A DNA stretch of 64,000 bases from Bacteroidota bacterium (GTDB lineage: Bacteria > Bacteroidota > Bacteroidia > Chitinophagales > Chitinophagaceae). This document shows positions 43,421 to 52,956 of this stretch, one piece after another (the stretch's first letter is position 1; each line of letters starts with the position of its first letter). A program made the position numbers and the translations under genes. The stretch lies in NCBI GenBank assembly GCA_018266775.1, contig JAFDZS010000001.1, forward strand, positions 563,175 through 627,174, read 5' to 3'. The notes beneath the pieces were generated by a model. That model saw only the letters and a list, made by a program, of their open reading frames with translations. It was not told the DNA's origin and did no database searches.

Positions 43421-44367
43421 TGATGAAGCCGGAAGACAAGATTTATATTGCCGGGCACAGGGGTTTGGTAGGATCGGCTATTGTAAGGCTGCTGGAAAAA
43501 AAAGGATTCAGCAACCTGTTATATAAAACATCTGCCGAATTAGACTTACGCAACCAGGCTGATGTGGCTGCTTTCTTTGAAGAAGAGCGGCCAGACTATG
43601 TATTTCTTGCCGCAGCGAAAGTGGGCGGCATCTATGCCAATAACACTTACCGTGCAGATTTTTTGTACGATAATCTTTTAATTGCATCAAACATTATTCA
43701 TTCGGCGCATGCTAACGGTACAGCTAAACTGCTTTTTTTAGGTAGTTCCTGCATTTACCCTAAAATGGCGCCACAACCAATAAAAGAAGAGTACCTGTTA
43801 ACAGGTGCGCTGGAATATACGAACGAACCTTATGCTATTGCAAAAATTGCAGGCATTAAACTGTGCGAAAGTTACAGGGATCAGTATGGAGATAATTTTA
43901 TCAGCGTAATGCCTACCAACTTATATGGCATTAACGACAATTATCATCCGCAAAACTCACATGTACTGCCGGCGTTAATCCGCAGGTTTCATGAAGCAAA
44001 GGAAAGCGGCGCAAAAGAAGTAACCATCTGGGGTACGGGTACACCAAGGCGTGAGTTTTTATTTGCAGATGACCTTGCAGATGCCTGCCTGTACCTGATG
44101 AACAACTATGACGGTAAAGAAATTGTAAATATTGGATGCGGAGATGATGTAACGATCAGTGAGCTGGCCGCATTAATTAAAAAAACCACCGGATTTGAAG
44201 GCAACCTGGTATTTGATCCTTCAAAACCTGATGGTACACCAAGAAAATTGCTGGACGTATCCAGGATACACGGTTTAGGGTGGCAGCACACCACTTCCCT
44301 TGAGGAAGGTTTACAAATAGCTTACCAGGACTTTTTAACGAAGCAGCAATTGCCTTCGTTAGTTTGA
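43417..44367 (+). CDS. fcl: GDP-L-fucose synthase
   Basis: A 316-residue NAD(P)-dependent epimerase/reductase. The Rossmann motif is GHRGLVGS, the catalytic Ser is in LGSSCIYP, and Tyr/Lys in EPYAIAK. Family-specific blocks include [29 protein letters not shown] and [26 protein letters not shown]. It converts GDP-4-keto-6-deoxy-D-mannose to GDP-L-fucose with NADPH. It is paired with gmd 30 bases downstream, so the locus makes GDP-L-fucose for the polysaccharide. It overlaps the antiterminator gene by 4 bases. Confidence 0.96.
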   Translation: MMMKPEDKIYIAGHRGLVGSAIVRLLEKKGFSNLLYKTSAELDLRNQADVAAFFEEERPDYVFLAAAKVGGIYANNTYRADFLYDNLLIASNIIHSAHANGTAKLLFLGSSCIYPKMAPQPIKEEYLLTGALEYTNEPYAIAKIAGIKLCESYRDQYGDNFISVMPTNLYGINDNYHPQNSHVLPALIRRFHEAKESGAKEVTIWGTGTPRREFLFADDLADACLYLMNNYDGKEIVNIGCGDDVTISELAALIKKTTGFEGNLVFDPSKPDGTPRKLLDVSRIHGLGWQHTTSLEEGLQIAYQDFLTKQQLPSLV

Positions 44368-44397
44368 TAAAGCCCTGTTCCACATAAAAAAAAATAA

Positions 44398-45477
44398 ATG
44401 AAGACTGCATTAATTACCGGCGTAACCGGTCAAGACGGCGCTTACCTTGCCGAACTGCTGCTGAATAAGGGATACATGGTACATGGTATCAAAAGGCGTT
44501 CATCGCTGATCAATACCGACAGGGTGGACCATTTATACCAGGATAGGCACGATCATAAACTCAGGTTTAAGATGCACTACGGAGATATGACCGACAGCAC
44601 CAACCTGATTCGTATTATACAGGAAACCCAACCCGATGAAATCTATAACCTGGCGGCTATGAGCCACGTAAAAGTGAGCTTTGACACGCCGGAATACACA
44701 GCCAATGCCGATGGCATTGGAACCTTACGTTTGATGGAAGCCCTGCGTATTTTGCGTTTGGAAAAAAAGACCCGCATTTACCAGGCCTCAACATCTGAAC
44801 TGTATGGTTTGGTACAGGAAGTACCGCAGAAGGAAACTACCCCGTTTTATCCAAGAAGTCCTTATGCTGTTGCCAAATTGTATGCCTACTGGATCGTGGT
44901 GAACTACCGCGAGGCATACGGCATGTATGCCTGCAACGGTATTTTGTTTAACCACGAAAGCCCGCTCCGCGGCGAAACCTTTGTTACAAGAAAGATCACG
45001 ATGGCAGTTGCAGCCATTGCGCATGGCCTGCAAAACGCATTGTATTTGGGTAACCTCAATGCACAACGCGACTGGGGGCACGCAAAAGATTATGTGGAAG
45101 CGATGTGGCTGATCCTGCAGCAGGAACAGGCTGAAGATTTTGTGATCTCTACCGGTATTACCACCAGTGTAAGGGATTTTGTAAAACTGGCATTTGGTGA
45201 AGTGGGTATCGAACTGGCATTCACCGGTGAAGGTGTGAACGAAAAAGCCACTGTTGCAGCCTGCCATAACCCCGAATACCAGTTACCGTTAGGTAAAGAA
45301 GTGGTGGCAGTAGACCCTGCTTACTTCCGCCCAACAGAAGTGGATTTATTGATTGGCGATTGCTCCAAAGCGAAAGCCAAACTGGGCTGGCAACCTAAGT
45401 ATGACCTTGCAGGGCTGGTGAAAGAAATGGTGGCCGCTGACCTTGCAAAAGTAACAGCGAATAAAAAACTGAAATAA
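44398..45477 (+). CDS. gmd: GDP-mannose 4,6-dehydratase
   Basis: A 359-residue short-chain dehydrogenase-type dehydratase. Motifs are TGVTGQDG (8-15), STSELYG (catalytic Thr/Ser and Glu), and YAVAK with catalytic Tyr and Lys. The [19 protein letters not shown] block is diagnostic of Gmd. It converts GDP-D-mannose to GDP-4-keto-6-deoxy-D-mannose, the substrate of the Fcl encoded just upstream. It is in the same operon, 19 bases before the flippase gene. Confidence 0.97.
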   Translation: MKTALITGVTGQDGAYLAELLLNKGYMVHGIKRRSSLINTDRVDHLYQDRHDHKLRFKMHYGDMTDSTNLIRIIQETQPDEIYNLAAMSHVKVSFDTPEYTANADGIGTLRLMEALRILRLEKKTRIYQASTSELYGLVQEVPQKETTPFYPRSPYAVAKLYAYWIVVNYREAYGMYACNGILFNHESPLRGETFVTRKITMAVAAIAHGLQNALYLGNLNAQRDWGHAKDYVEAMWLILQQEQAEDFVISTGITTSVRDFVKLAFGEVGIELAFTGEGVNEKATVAACHNPEYQLPLGKEVVAVDPAYFRPTEVDLLIGDCSKAKAKLGWQPKYDLAGLVKEMVAADLAKVTANKKLK

Positions 45478-45496
45478 AAGGTAAATATCAGAACCG

Positions 45497-46978
45497 TTGC
45501 AAACCACTGAAACAGGAAACCTGAAATCAAAGGCATTATCCGGTTCCATTTGGTCGTTAGTAGAAACCTTTTCCACTCAGATCGTACAATTTGTTGTAGG
45601 TGTAATATTGGCAAGGTTACTCGGGCCAAAGGATTACGGGTTAATTGCACTTACCGGTATCTTTACTGCAATATCTGCAGCCATTACAGATGCGGGGTTT
45701 GAAAAAACCCTGGTGCAGAAAAAAGATCTTACCTCAATACAGGTTACCACCATTTTCTACATTAACGTATTGCTCGGTTTGGTAATCACGCTGATGTGTA
45801 TTGCCATTGCACCATTTGTGGCCACGTTTTTTAACGAGCCCAATTTGAAACTGGTGCTGCAGGTGGTATCGCTGGGCATTTTAATTACAGCATTCGGCCA
45901 AACACAACAGGCACTGCTGATTAAAGAGCTGCAGCTGAAAAAAATATCTTATGCCAGAATTGCGAGTTCTGTAGTTAGTGCAGTGGTGGGGTTGATACTG
46001 GCATATAAAGGTTATGGCGTGTGGGCATTGGTGTTTTCCGGCCTTACACAACAAACCGTAAATGTATTGTTCTTTTGGATTCAGGCTTCGTGGTACCCGA
46101 TGCTGCAATTTTCTTTTGCTTCGGTAAAATCCATGATCCCTTACGGTTTGAATATACTGGGCAGCAGTATTTTCTTTTTCCTCAACCAGCAATTCAACAA
46201 TTTTGTGGTGGGAAAATATTATACCAAAGCTCAGTTGGGATTGTTTAACCGCGGGAATAAATTTCCCGATTTGTTTGTAGGCGTAATTCAAAGTGTGGTA
46301 ATGAAAATGTCGTTACCGCTTTTTGCCAAACTGCAGGATGATCCGGAAAGATTAAGAGAAGTAGTGAAGAAAACAGATAAAGTGATAGCCTTTGTAAGTT
46401 TTCCTTTACTGATACTGCTGCTGGTAAAAGCAGAAGACATCACCATTTTTTTGTTTACCGAAAAATGGAGGGGTTCCATCATCTTCCTGCAATTATTTTG
46501 CGTGGTAAAATTGTTTGAGCCCTTTATAACAGTACAGCGGGAATTGCTTTTATCGCAGGGAAAAGCCAAACTGCTGCTGAAGATATTTGTGATTACATCG
46601 CTGATAGAAATGGCGTTGATATTTGCGGTGATCCGGTTTGATATTATTTATGTGGTGTGGGCATCATTGGCCAGCAGGATCATGCAGTATTTAACGTATC
46701 TCATCACAGGTTCAAGGCGGTTAAAAGCCAACTGGATTGATGAAATCAAATGGCTGCAGCCTTATATACTGGTTACAGCATTAATGAGCGGAATAGTGAT
46801 ACTGGCAGATTATGGGTTGCACTGGGGCAACATACACCTGCCATTGTTTATACAACTGGGTGCGGAATTAGCACTTGGTATTGGCGCCTATGCCTGGCTG
46901 TCGTTTATGTTTAAGATAAATGAAGTGTCCCTGGTAACAGCAGCATGGCAAATGGTGGCAAAGAAATTTAAACCTTAA
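45497..46978 (+). CDS. Wzx-type lipopolysaccharide flippase (MOP superfamily)
   Basis: A 493-residue polytopic membrane protein with about 12-14 membrane segments. SGSIWSLVETFSTQIVQFVVGVILARLLGPKDYGLIALTGIF is the characteristic N-terminal repeat of WzxC/PST family flippases. No ATG is available: an in-frame stop lies at 45482-45484, leaving TTG 45497 (or ATA) as start. It would flip undecaprenyl-linked repeat units for polymerisation. It sits between gmd and the first glycosyltransferase in one operon. Confidence 0.9.
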   Translation: MQTTETGNLKSKALSGSIWSLVETFSTQIVQFVVGVILARLLGPKDYGLIALTGIFTAISAAITDAGFEKTLVQKKDLTSIQVTTIFYINVLLGLVITLMCIAIAPFVATFFNEPNLKLVLQVVSLGILITAFGQTQQALLIKELQLKKISYARIASSVVSAVVGLILAYKGYGVWALVFSGLTQQTVNVLFFWIQASWYPMLQFSFASVKSMIPYGLNILGSSIFFFLNQQFNNFVVGKYYTKAQLGLFNRGNKFPDLFVGVIQSVVMKMSLPLFAKLQDDPERLREVVKKTDKVIAFVSFPLLILLLVKAEDITIFLFTEKWRGSIIFLQLFCVVKLFEPFITVQRELLLSQGKAKLLLKIFVITSLIEMALIFAVIRFDIIYVVWASLASRIMQYLTYLITGSRRLKANWIDEIKWLQPYILVTALMSGIVILADYGLHWGNIHLPLFIQLGAELALGIGAYAWLSFMFKINEVSLVTAAWQMVAKKFKP

Positions 46979-47003
46979 CAGCTTACCTGTTCAACAAACG
47001 ACG

Positions 47004-47861
47004 ATGAAAAAAACCTTATACCTTAAGGCTTATGCACTGGTATGTAAATTGAACCTGGCACGCTTATCTAAAATAAAAAAAGATAACAGGCCTGTTTCGC
47101 CATTTAAACTGGTTTTCTTTTGTGGTAAAACCGGTATTGAATACCTCAATGCATCGCTGGTATCTGTTTATAAAAGCTGGAATAATGTACCGGAGGTGAT
47201 CATCATTACAGACGGCACACCCGCTGAAATCATTCAGCAAAAACTCATTCAATGGCCTCAACCATTAACCATACACACCTGGCAGCACTGCGGCGAATAT
47301 TTTAAACAGCAGGGTAAAAATGATTTGTATGAATATGCTGCCAAAGACATCTGGGGCAAAAAATTCATCGGCATTTGTTATTGCGCAGAACAATTTCCTA
47401 TTCTTTATTCCGATACTGATATACTGTGGTTCAATACCCCGGTACTGGAAAATCTTGATGGCATTACCAAAGTGAAGATGTGCCAGGATGTGGATCATCA
47501 CTACAGCCTGCCTTTAGTGGAAGCCATGCAGCAGCAAAAAGTATTGCAGCATGTGCCGCTGAATGCGGGATTAATTTATGCAGGCGGCCATTTGGAATCG
47601 TTTCCGCAATGGCAGGCCTTAACACATTACCTGGCCGAAAAACCAGATCACCGTACAGAACAAACGTCATTTGCGGTACTGAATAATTATTTCAACCCCG
47701 GCGATTATTTTAAGCAGGAAGAAATATTTATTGATGTGGAAGATATGTACAGCATGAAATACACGAAGAAAAAACACCCTGCCATCTGGGCAAGGCATTA
47801 TGTAAACTTAAAAAATACCAGCTTCTGGAGAGATTTTATTTATCTGCTGCGTGGTAAATGA
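47004..47861 (+). CDS. Putative glycosyltransferase, GT-A-like
   Basis: A 285-residue soluble protein with a nucleotide-sugar transferase look: N-terminal strands (FKLVFFCGKTGIEYLN), VIIITDG at 65-71, and a DxD-type metal site Asp137-Thr138-Asp139 in LYSDTDILWF. The C-terminal part is helical. I cannot assign a CAZy family. The context, 25 bases after wzx and 14 bases before a GT4 gene, supports a role as a sugar transferase for the repeat unit. Substrate unknown. Confidence 0.75.
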   Translation: MKKTLYLKAYALVCKLNLARLSKIKKDNRPVSPFKLVFFCGKTGIEYLNASLVSVYKSWNNVPEVIIITDGTPAEIIQQKLIQWPQPLTIHTWQHCGEYFKQQGKNDLYEYAAKDIWGKKFIGICYCAEQFPILYSDTDILWFNTPVLENLDGITKVKMCQDVDHHYSLPLVEAMQQQKVLQHVPLNAGLIYAGGHLESFPQWQALTHYLAEKPDHRTEQTSFAVLNNYFNPGDYFKQEEIFIDVEDMYSMKYTKKKHPAIWARHYVNLKNTSFWRDFIYLLRGK

Positions 47862-47875
47862 ATATAAACTGAAAC

Positions 47876-49111
47876 ATGGTAAAAGTAGTACAGGTACAAT
47901 TTTCAACTGAGTCGGGTGCACGTTCAGCACTGCGGCTGCAGTTGGCTTTTACCAAACACAATATCAGTTCGTCCATCGTATCCTTACGGATGGGCAACGC
48001 TGCATTACCCAACATTACTTACCTGGGCAAAAAGCAGCACTTCATTTCACGCATAGACGAAAGAATACAAAACTTCCTGCTGAAAAAAAGGCGCCCGGAA
48101 CTTGGCTTATTCTCCTATCCCGTTTTAGGGTCCGATATATCCCCGTTAAAAGAAATGCACGATGCCGATGTGATTTATATTCACTGGGCATTGGGTGGTT
48201 TCTTAAACATTCATTCGCTGGAAAAAATTGCAGCCATTGGCAAACCTGTTGTCATTGTAATGCACGACATGTGGAACATTACCGGTGGCTGCCATTACAG
48301 TTTTGATTGCGAAAAATACAAAACAGGCTGCAACAACTGCCCGGTGTTTGTACCTCAAAAACAAAACGACCTGGCAGCAAAAGGTTTTAAAAAGAAGCTG
48401 CAACTGTACAGTAAATTCAACAACCTGTATTTTGTATCGCCCAGCAAATGGTTATGCAACCTGGCTAAGGAAGCATTGCTGACCAAAGACAAACCCGTGT
48501 TTTACATTCCCAATGTACTGGACACTACTTTGTTTAAACCTTTCGACAAAGCAACGGCGAAACAAATTTTAAATCTCGACCCTGCAAAAAAAGTAATTGC
48601 ATTTGGTGCCGTATCAGTAAACAGCCCGTATAAAGGATGGCCTTACCTGCAAAAAGCTTTGGAATTATTACACCAGGATGAAGCGTATCAAAATTGCCAG
48701 GTGGTGATCTTCGGCAGTGGTTATAATAAAGCCATTGCAGACAGTATTCCCTTCCCGGCAAAATTCATGGGTTACCTTGGCGATGAATATTCCACCATGC
48801 TGGTGTATAATGCGGCTGATGTATTTATTGTACCATCGGTACAGGATAATCAACCCACCACCGTACAGGAAAGTTTGTGCTGTGGCACAGCAGTTGTGGG
48901 GTTTAATGTGGGCGGCATACCAGACATGATCAGCCATAAACAAAACGGGTACCTGGCAGCGTACAAAAATGCGGCAGATATTACCGAAGGTGTGAAATAC
49001 TGCCTGCAAAATAACGTAAAAGGATACATGCTGCCCGACTTTGAACCTGCAACAACCATTAAAAAACACGAAGCTTTGTTCGCACAGATGAACATCAACT
49101 ATAAATCATGA
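47876..49111 (+). CDS. GT4 glycosyltransferase, WcaC-like
   Basis: A 411-residue GT-B protein. The C-terminal GT4 domain shows VIAFGAVSVNSPYKGWPYL, then PAKFMGYLGDEYSTMLVYNAADVFIVPSVQDNQPTTVQESLCCGTAVVGFNVGGIPDMI, with the EX7E-like Glu pair. The N-terminal half carries VMHDMWNITGGCHYSFDCEKY and a four-cysteine cluster (Cys139, 145, 152, 155), as in colanic acid transferase WcaC and relatives. The cysteines may bind a metal (inference). It overlaps the wzy gene by 4 bases. Confidence 0.9.
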   Translation: MVKVVQVQFSTESGARSALRLQLAFTKHNISSSIVSLRMGNAALPNITYLGKKQHFISRIDERIQNFLLKKRRPELGLFSYPVLGSDISPLKEMHDADVIYIHWALGGFLNIHSLEKIAAIGKPVVIVMHDMWNITGGCHYSFDCEKYKTGCNNCPVFVPQKQNDLAAKGFKKKLQLYSKFNNLYFVSPSKWLCNLAKEALLTKDKPVFYIPNVLDTTLFKPFDKATAKQILNLDPAKKVIAFGAVSVNSPYKGWPYLQKALELLHQDEAYQNCQVVIFGSGYNKAIADSIPFPAKFMGYLGDEYSTMLVYNAADVFIVPSVQDNQPTTVQESLCCGTAVVGFNVGGIPDMISHKQNGYLAAYKNAADITEGVKYCLQNNVKGYMLPDFEPATTIKKHEALFAQMNINYKS

Positions 49112-50445
49112 ACGGGAGCACACCAGCACATACATCAAGAGCCGCACTGTACCGGCAGCGAAGGCTGATGAAAGGCAAAGGCAAAACCGTGCTCTTTGAT
49201 GGCGATGATTATGCTGCATCCAAAAGCCAGGTTACCAGTATCAACATCTTTTTCTGGGGGCTGGTAATTATTGAATTCAGTTATGTAATGGGCATTACCG
49301 GTAATAAAGTGCTGACGCCGGCATTGTGCCAGGGCCTGCAAACCATCGGTTTAATCATGATGATCTATTCATCGGTAAACCTGATGAAGTTTACATTCGA
49401 GAGTAAGTACCTGGAGATGATGTTCACCGCATACATGGTGTACTCACTCGTAATTGTTGGCCGTATACAGAATACCCAGTATGATGCCATTAAATCCATG
49501 ATCTTTAATCCGGGACTGGGGATACTGCCCTACTTTGTTCCGTTTTGTGTATTGCTGCCGCGGAAATTTTATTTACTGAAGCGTGCCTTTTATACCCTGG
49601 CAGTCTTTGGTGTTTTATTTCTCATTTTTGTTATTGCCTATTACAATGTAGTGCATGATGGCAACTGGGCTAACCTTACAGCATTGGCCTACATCGAAAA
49701 TTTTAATGGTGCCTTTGCCTTTCCTGTAAGTTTTTTACTGCTCGTTTATATTTACAATTCGAAAAGATTAAACCAGTTCGCCTTCCTTATTACTCTGGTG
49801 GCATTATACTTTCTTATTTTCAGGGCAAGAAGGGGTTCAATGTTTCTTACATTAACCACTTTATTGGGCGCAGGTATGGTGTACCTGATCTATACCAAAA
49901 GAACAGTACTGGTCATTGCATTGAGTGTATTCCTTGTATTTTTTGGATCTGTGTTTATGTCGAATATTAAACTGCCCAGTATGTTCGATTTTTTAATGTC
50001 AAGAAAAGATGAAGACACCCGGACCGGAATGGAAGTATATATGAAAGCCGATATGACCACCACTGACTGGATCTTCGGTAAAGGCATCAACGGAAAATAT
50101 TTTTGCCCGGTGATACTCGATCCCAACGACCTCACCGGCCAGCGGGATATTATTGAAACCGGTTACCTGCAGATCATTCTGAAAGGCGGCATATTACAAC
50201 TGGGCATTTACCTGTTGATATTGATACCGGCATTGTATAAAGGGTTGTTTAAATCAAATAATATATTGTCGAAAGGCTGCGGCATATTCATTTTATTATC
50301 CATCGTATATATGTATCCCACCATCGTTACAGGCTTTGGTATTTACACTATATTACTATGGATATCAGTGGGTATCTGCTATTCTGATAAGATGAGAAAT
50401 CTGCCAGATATCGCAATAAAATCATATTTAGAACGTTTAAAGTAA
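49108..50445 (+). CDS. O-antigen/capsule polymerase (Wzy-like)
   Basis: A 445-residue polytopic membrane protein with a cytoplasmic basic N-terminus and about 12 membrane segments (starting near residues 48-65), and one larger loop (about 285-345) containing KDEDTRTGMEVYM and KGINGKYFCPVILDPNDLTGQ. Such a loop between late TMs is typical of Wzy and O-antigen ligases. Sequence conservation in this group is low, so the call rests on topology and on its place between glycosyltransferases with a 4-base overlap to the preceding one. The expected role is polymerisation of lipid-linked repeats in the periplasm. Confidence 0.8.
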   Translation: MNGSTPAHTSRAALYRQRRLMKGKGKTVLFDGDDYAASKSQVTSINIFFWGLVIIEFSYVMGITGNKVLTPALCQGLQTIGLIMMIYSSVNLMKFTFESKYLEMMFTAYMVYSLVIVGRIQNTQYDAIKSMIFNPGLGILPYFVPFCVLLPRKFYLLKRAFYTLAVFGVLFLIFVIAYYNVVHDGNWANLTALAYIENFNGAFAFPVSFLLLVYIYNSKRLNQFAFLITLVALYFLIFRARRGSMFLTLTTLLGAGMVYLIYTKRTVLVIALSVFLVFFGSVFMSNIKLPSMFDFLMSRKDEDTRTGMEVYMKADMTTTDWIFGKGINGKYFCPVILDPNDLTGQRDIIETGYLQIILKGGILQLGIYLLILIPALYKGLFKSNNILSKGCGIFILLSIVYMYPTIVTGFGIYTILLWISVGICYSDKMRNLPDIAIKSYLERLK

Positions 50446-50492
50446 TTGTTATTTTCTGACACCCAAACCTTAACCAATTCGAAATTTTGATA

Positions 50493-51812
50493 ATGTCTTT
50501 ACCCAAAGTATTAATTATTGGTCAGCCGTTCAACAACAACAGTGGTGGGGGCATCACCCAGGCCAACCTGTTTGGTGGATGGGATAAGGACAAGATTGCA
50601 GTAGTGTGCACCAGTCACATGTTCAACAACCTGAACAACGACATCTGCGATACTTATTATCTTTTGGGTAACGATGAATACAAATGGGTTTTCCCTTTCA
50701 ACTTAATACAACGTAAAACACCATCAGGTGGCGTAAAGCTGAATGACAGCAACAGCATCACCAATGCAGCCACACCTACAGGCAATACCAAACCATCATT
50801 GCGCAAGCGCATGGTAGATGATTACTTTTACCCGTTTCTCGAGTATGCGGGACTGTTTCACTGTATTTCCAAAATACAATTATCGCCACGCCTGAAACAG
50901 TGGCTGGATGATTACAAGCCTGATGTAATCTATGCACAGGCATCATCCCGTGAAACGATATTCTTCTGCATTGCCATGCAGGAATACATCAACAAGCCCA
51001 TGGTATTTCACATGATGGACGACTGGCCTTCCACCATCAGTGAAAAAGGACCGTTCAAAAATTTCTGGCGTAAGGTTATTGATAAAAACTTCAGGCAATT
51101 GCTGAGCCGCTGTACGGTATTGCTCAGCATCAGCGATTATATGGGCGAAGAATACAAACGCCGTTATGGAAAAGATTCGATTACTTTTCATAATCCTATC
51201 GACCTGAATTTCTGGAAAAGTTTTCAGCGTACACAATATCAACTGGGCACATCGCCACGCCTGCTGTATGCCGGCCGCATTGGCCTGGGCATACAGGCTT
51301 CATTAGAATCCATTGCACAAGCTATAGACAATATGAATAAACGCGATGGCAAACAGGTGCAGTTTGTATTGCAAACAGAATTAAAACCAGAGTGGACTGA
51401 TCAATATGCCTGCGTAAAACACCAGTCATTAGTGCCCTATAAAGAGCTGCCAAAAGTTTTTGCTGAGGCAGATATGCTGGTATTGCCGTACGATTTTTCA
51501 GATGAATCCATCCGTTTCATTAAATATTCCATGCCTACCAAAGCGCCGGAATATATGGTGTGCGGAACACCGGTAATTGTATATGCGCCTGAAGTAACGG
51601 CCATTGTAAAAGATGCAGAAAAAAATAAATGGGCCAAGCTGGTAACAGTGAATAATGTTGACACTTTATCGCAGGCGATAAAAGAAGTGGTGGATAGTGA
51701 AGAAGAAAGAAAACAAATTGCACAGGCCGCTATTGGAATTGCTGAAACCAAATTTAATTCAGTAACCGTGCGAAGCAGGTTTAAAGATGTATTGGCATCG
51801 GTAGTGCAGTAA
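50493..51812 (+). CDS. Glycosyltransferase, GT4-like
   Basis: A 439-residue GT-B protein from ATG 50493; the frame reaches a TTG at 50487. The N-terminus KVLIIGQPFNNNSGGGITQANLF and a VFHMMDDWPSTIS segment match sugar transferases that bind a large acceptor. The C-terminal half has RLLYAGRIGLGIQASLESI, a YKELPKVFAEADMLVLPYDF block and PTKAPEYMVCGTPVIVYAP, as in GT4 donors. The donor and linkage are unknown. It is followed by a 160-bp gap holding a long hairpin (51893-51942). Confidence 0.87.
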   Translation: MSLPKVLIIGQPFNNNSGGGITQANLFGGWDKDKIAVVCTSHMFNNLNNDICDTYYLLGNDEYKWVFPFNLIQRKTPSGGVKLNDSNSITNAATPTGNTKPSLRKRMVDDYFYPFLEYAGLFHCISKIQLSPRLKQWLDDYKPDVIYAQASSRETIFFCIAMQEYINKPMVFHMMDDWPSTISEKGPFKNFWRKVIDKNFRQLLSRCTVLLSISDYMGEEYKRRYGKDSITFHNPIDLNFWKSFQRTQYQLGTSPRLLYAGRIGLGIQASLESIAQAIDNMNKRDGKQVQFVLQTELKPEWTDQYACVKHQSLVPYKELPKVFAEADMLVLPYDFSDESIRFIKYSMPTKAPEYMVCGTPVIVYAPEVTAIVKDAEKNKWAKLVTVNNVDTLSQAIKEVVDSEEERKQIAQAAIGIAETKFNSVTVRSRFKDVLASVVQ

Positions 51813-51892
51813 AACATAACATTTTCATCATTGCATTGCACGGGATGAAAATGAATAAAACGTGAAATTGTATAACTCAAACCAGAGTATGT

Positions 51893-51942
51893 AATGATCA
51901 CTGAAGTGCATTGTGAAGAACAATACACACCACGTGATCATT
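51893..51942 (+). promoter_or_regulatory. Long hairpin in the leader of the GDP-mannose epimerase gene
   Basis: Outer arms AATGATCAC (51893-51901) and GTGATCATT (51934-51942) are perfect inverted copies. Inside them GTG-C-ATTGT / ACAAT-A-CAC around loop GAAGA extends the structure. No T-run follows, so it is not a standard terminator. The rest of the gap (51813-51892 and 51943-51972) shows nothing else. Confidence 0.45.
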
Positions 51943-51972
51943 CCGTATTTCAAACAAAATAAATGTAAACAA

Positions 51973-52947
51973 ATGAAAAAGAAAATTGCCCTTGTATGCG
52001 GCGCAGGTGGTTTTATTGGAAGCCATTTAGTAAGAAGATTAAAACAGGAAGGATTTTGGGTGCGTGGAGTGGATTTAAAATATCCTGAATTTTCTAAAAC
52101 AGAAGCTGATGAGTTTATTATTGGCGATTTAACTGATCCCGGTTTGTGCAAACTGGTGGTGCAGGGTGGTATTGATGAAGTGTACCAACTGGCTGCCGAT
52201 ATGGGTGGTGCAGGGTACATCTTCACTGGTGCAAATGATGCCAATGTAATGCACAACTCAGCCACCATCAACTTAAACATTGTGGATGCCATGCATAAAG
52301 CAGGAGTAAAGCGTGTGTTCTACTCATCATCTGCCTGTATGTATCCTGAACATAACCAATTGGATCCGGATAATCCAAAATGCAGTGAAGAATCTGCATA
52401 TCCGGCTAACCCTGACAGTGAGTATGGCTGGGAAAAATTGTTCAGCGAAAGGTTGTACCTCGCTTATCAACGCAACCACGGCATTGAAGCCCGTGTAGCC
52501 CGTTTCCATAACATTTTTGGACCAGAAGGAACCTGGAGAGGTGGTAAAGAAAAATCACCCGCAGCCCTGTGCCGCAAAGTAGCAGAAGCAACCGATGGCG
52601 GCAGCATTGAAGTATGGGGCGATGGTAAACAAACCCGTTCTTTCTTATACATTGATGAATGCGTGGATGGTATTTTAAGATTGACCCGCTCAGACTTCAG
52701 TGGTCCGGTAAACATTGGTTCCGACGAAATGATCTCGATCAATAACCTGGCTAAAATGGTGGCCGATATATCAGGTAAAAAAATCAGCATTGATAATATT
52801 CCTGGCCCGTTAGGCGTAAGGGGCAGAAATTCAGATAACAAACTGATCAAAGAAAAATTAAACTGGGCACCATCACAACCATTGAGAGATGGTATTGCCA
52901 AAACATACGCATGGATATCTGAACAGGTAGCCAAAGCCGCCAAATAA
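51973..52947 (+). CDS. GDP-mannose 3,5-epimerase, plant-type (GME-like)
   Basis: A 324-residue extended SDR from ATG 51973; a GTG at 51913 is less likely. The cofactor motif is GAGGFIGS (10-17). The match to plant GDP-mannose 3,5-epimerase is strong along the whole length: FYSSSACMYPEHNQL, RFHNIFGPEGTWRGGKEKSPAALCRK, WGDGKQTRSFLYIDECVDG and VNIGSDEMISINNLAKMV, then GPLGVRGRNSDNKLIKEKLNW. Cys122, Tyr151, Lys155 and Lys194 align, at a constant offset of 23, with the catalytic Cys145, Tyr174, Lys178 and Lys217 I recall for the Arabidopsis enzyme. The product would be GDP-L-galactose or GDP-L-gulose. Together with Gmd/Fcl this gives a second branch from GDP-mannose. Confidence 0.88.
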   Translation: MKKKIALVCGAGGFIGSHLVRRLKQEGFWVRGVDLKYPEFSKTEADEFIIGDLTDPGLCKLVVQGGIDEVYQLAADMGGAGYIFTGANDANVMHNSATINLNIVDAMHKAGVKRVFYSSSACMYPEHNQLDPDNPKCSEESAYPANPDSEYGWEKLFSERLYLAYQRNHGIEARVARFHNIFGPEGTWRGGKEKSPAALCRKVAEATDGGSIEVWGDGKQTRSFLYIDECVDGILRLTRSDFSGPVNIGSDEMISINNLAKMVADISGKKISIDNIPGPLGVRGRNSDNKLIKEKLNWAPSQPLRDGIAKTYAWISEQVAKAAK

Positions 52948-52956
52948 GATCAGCCG

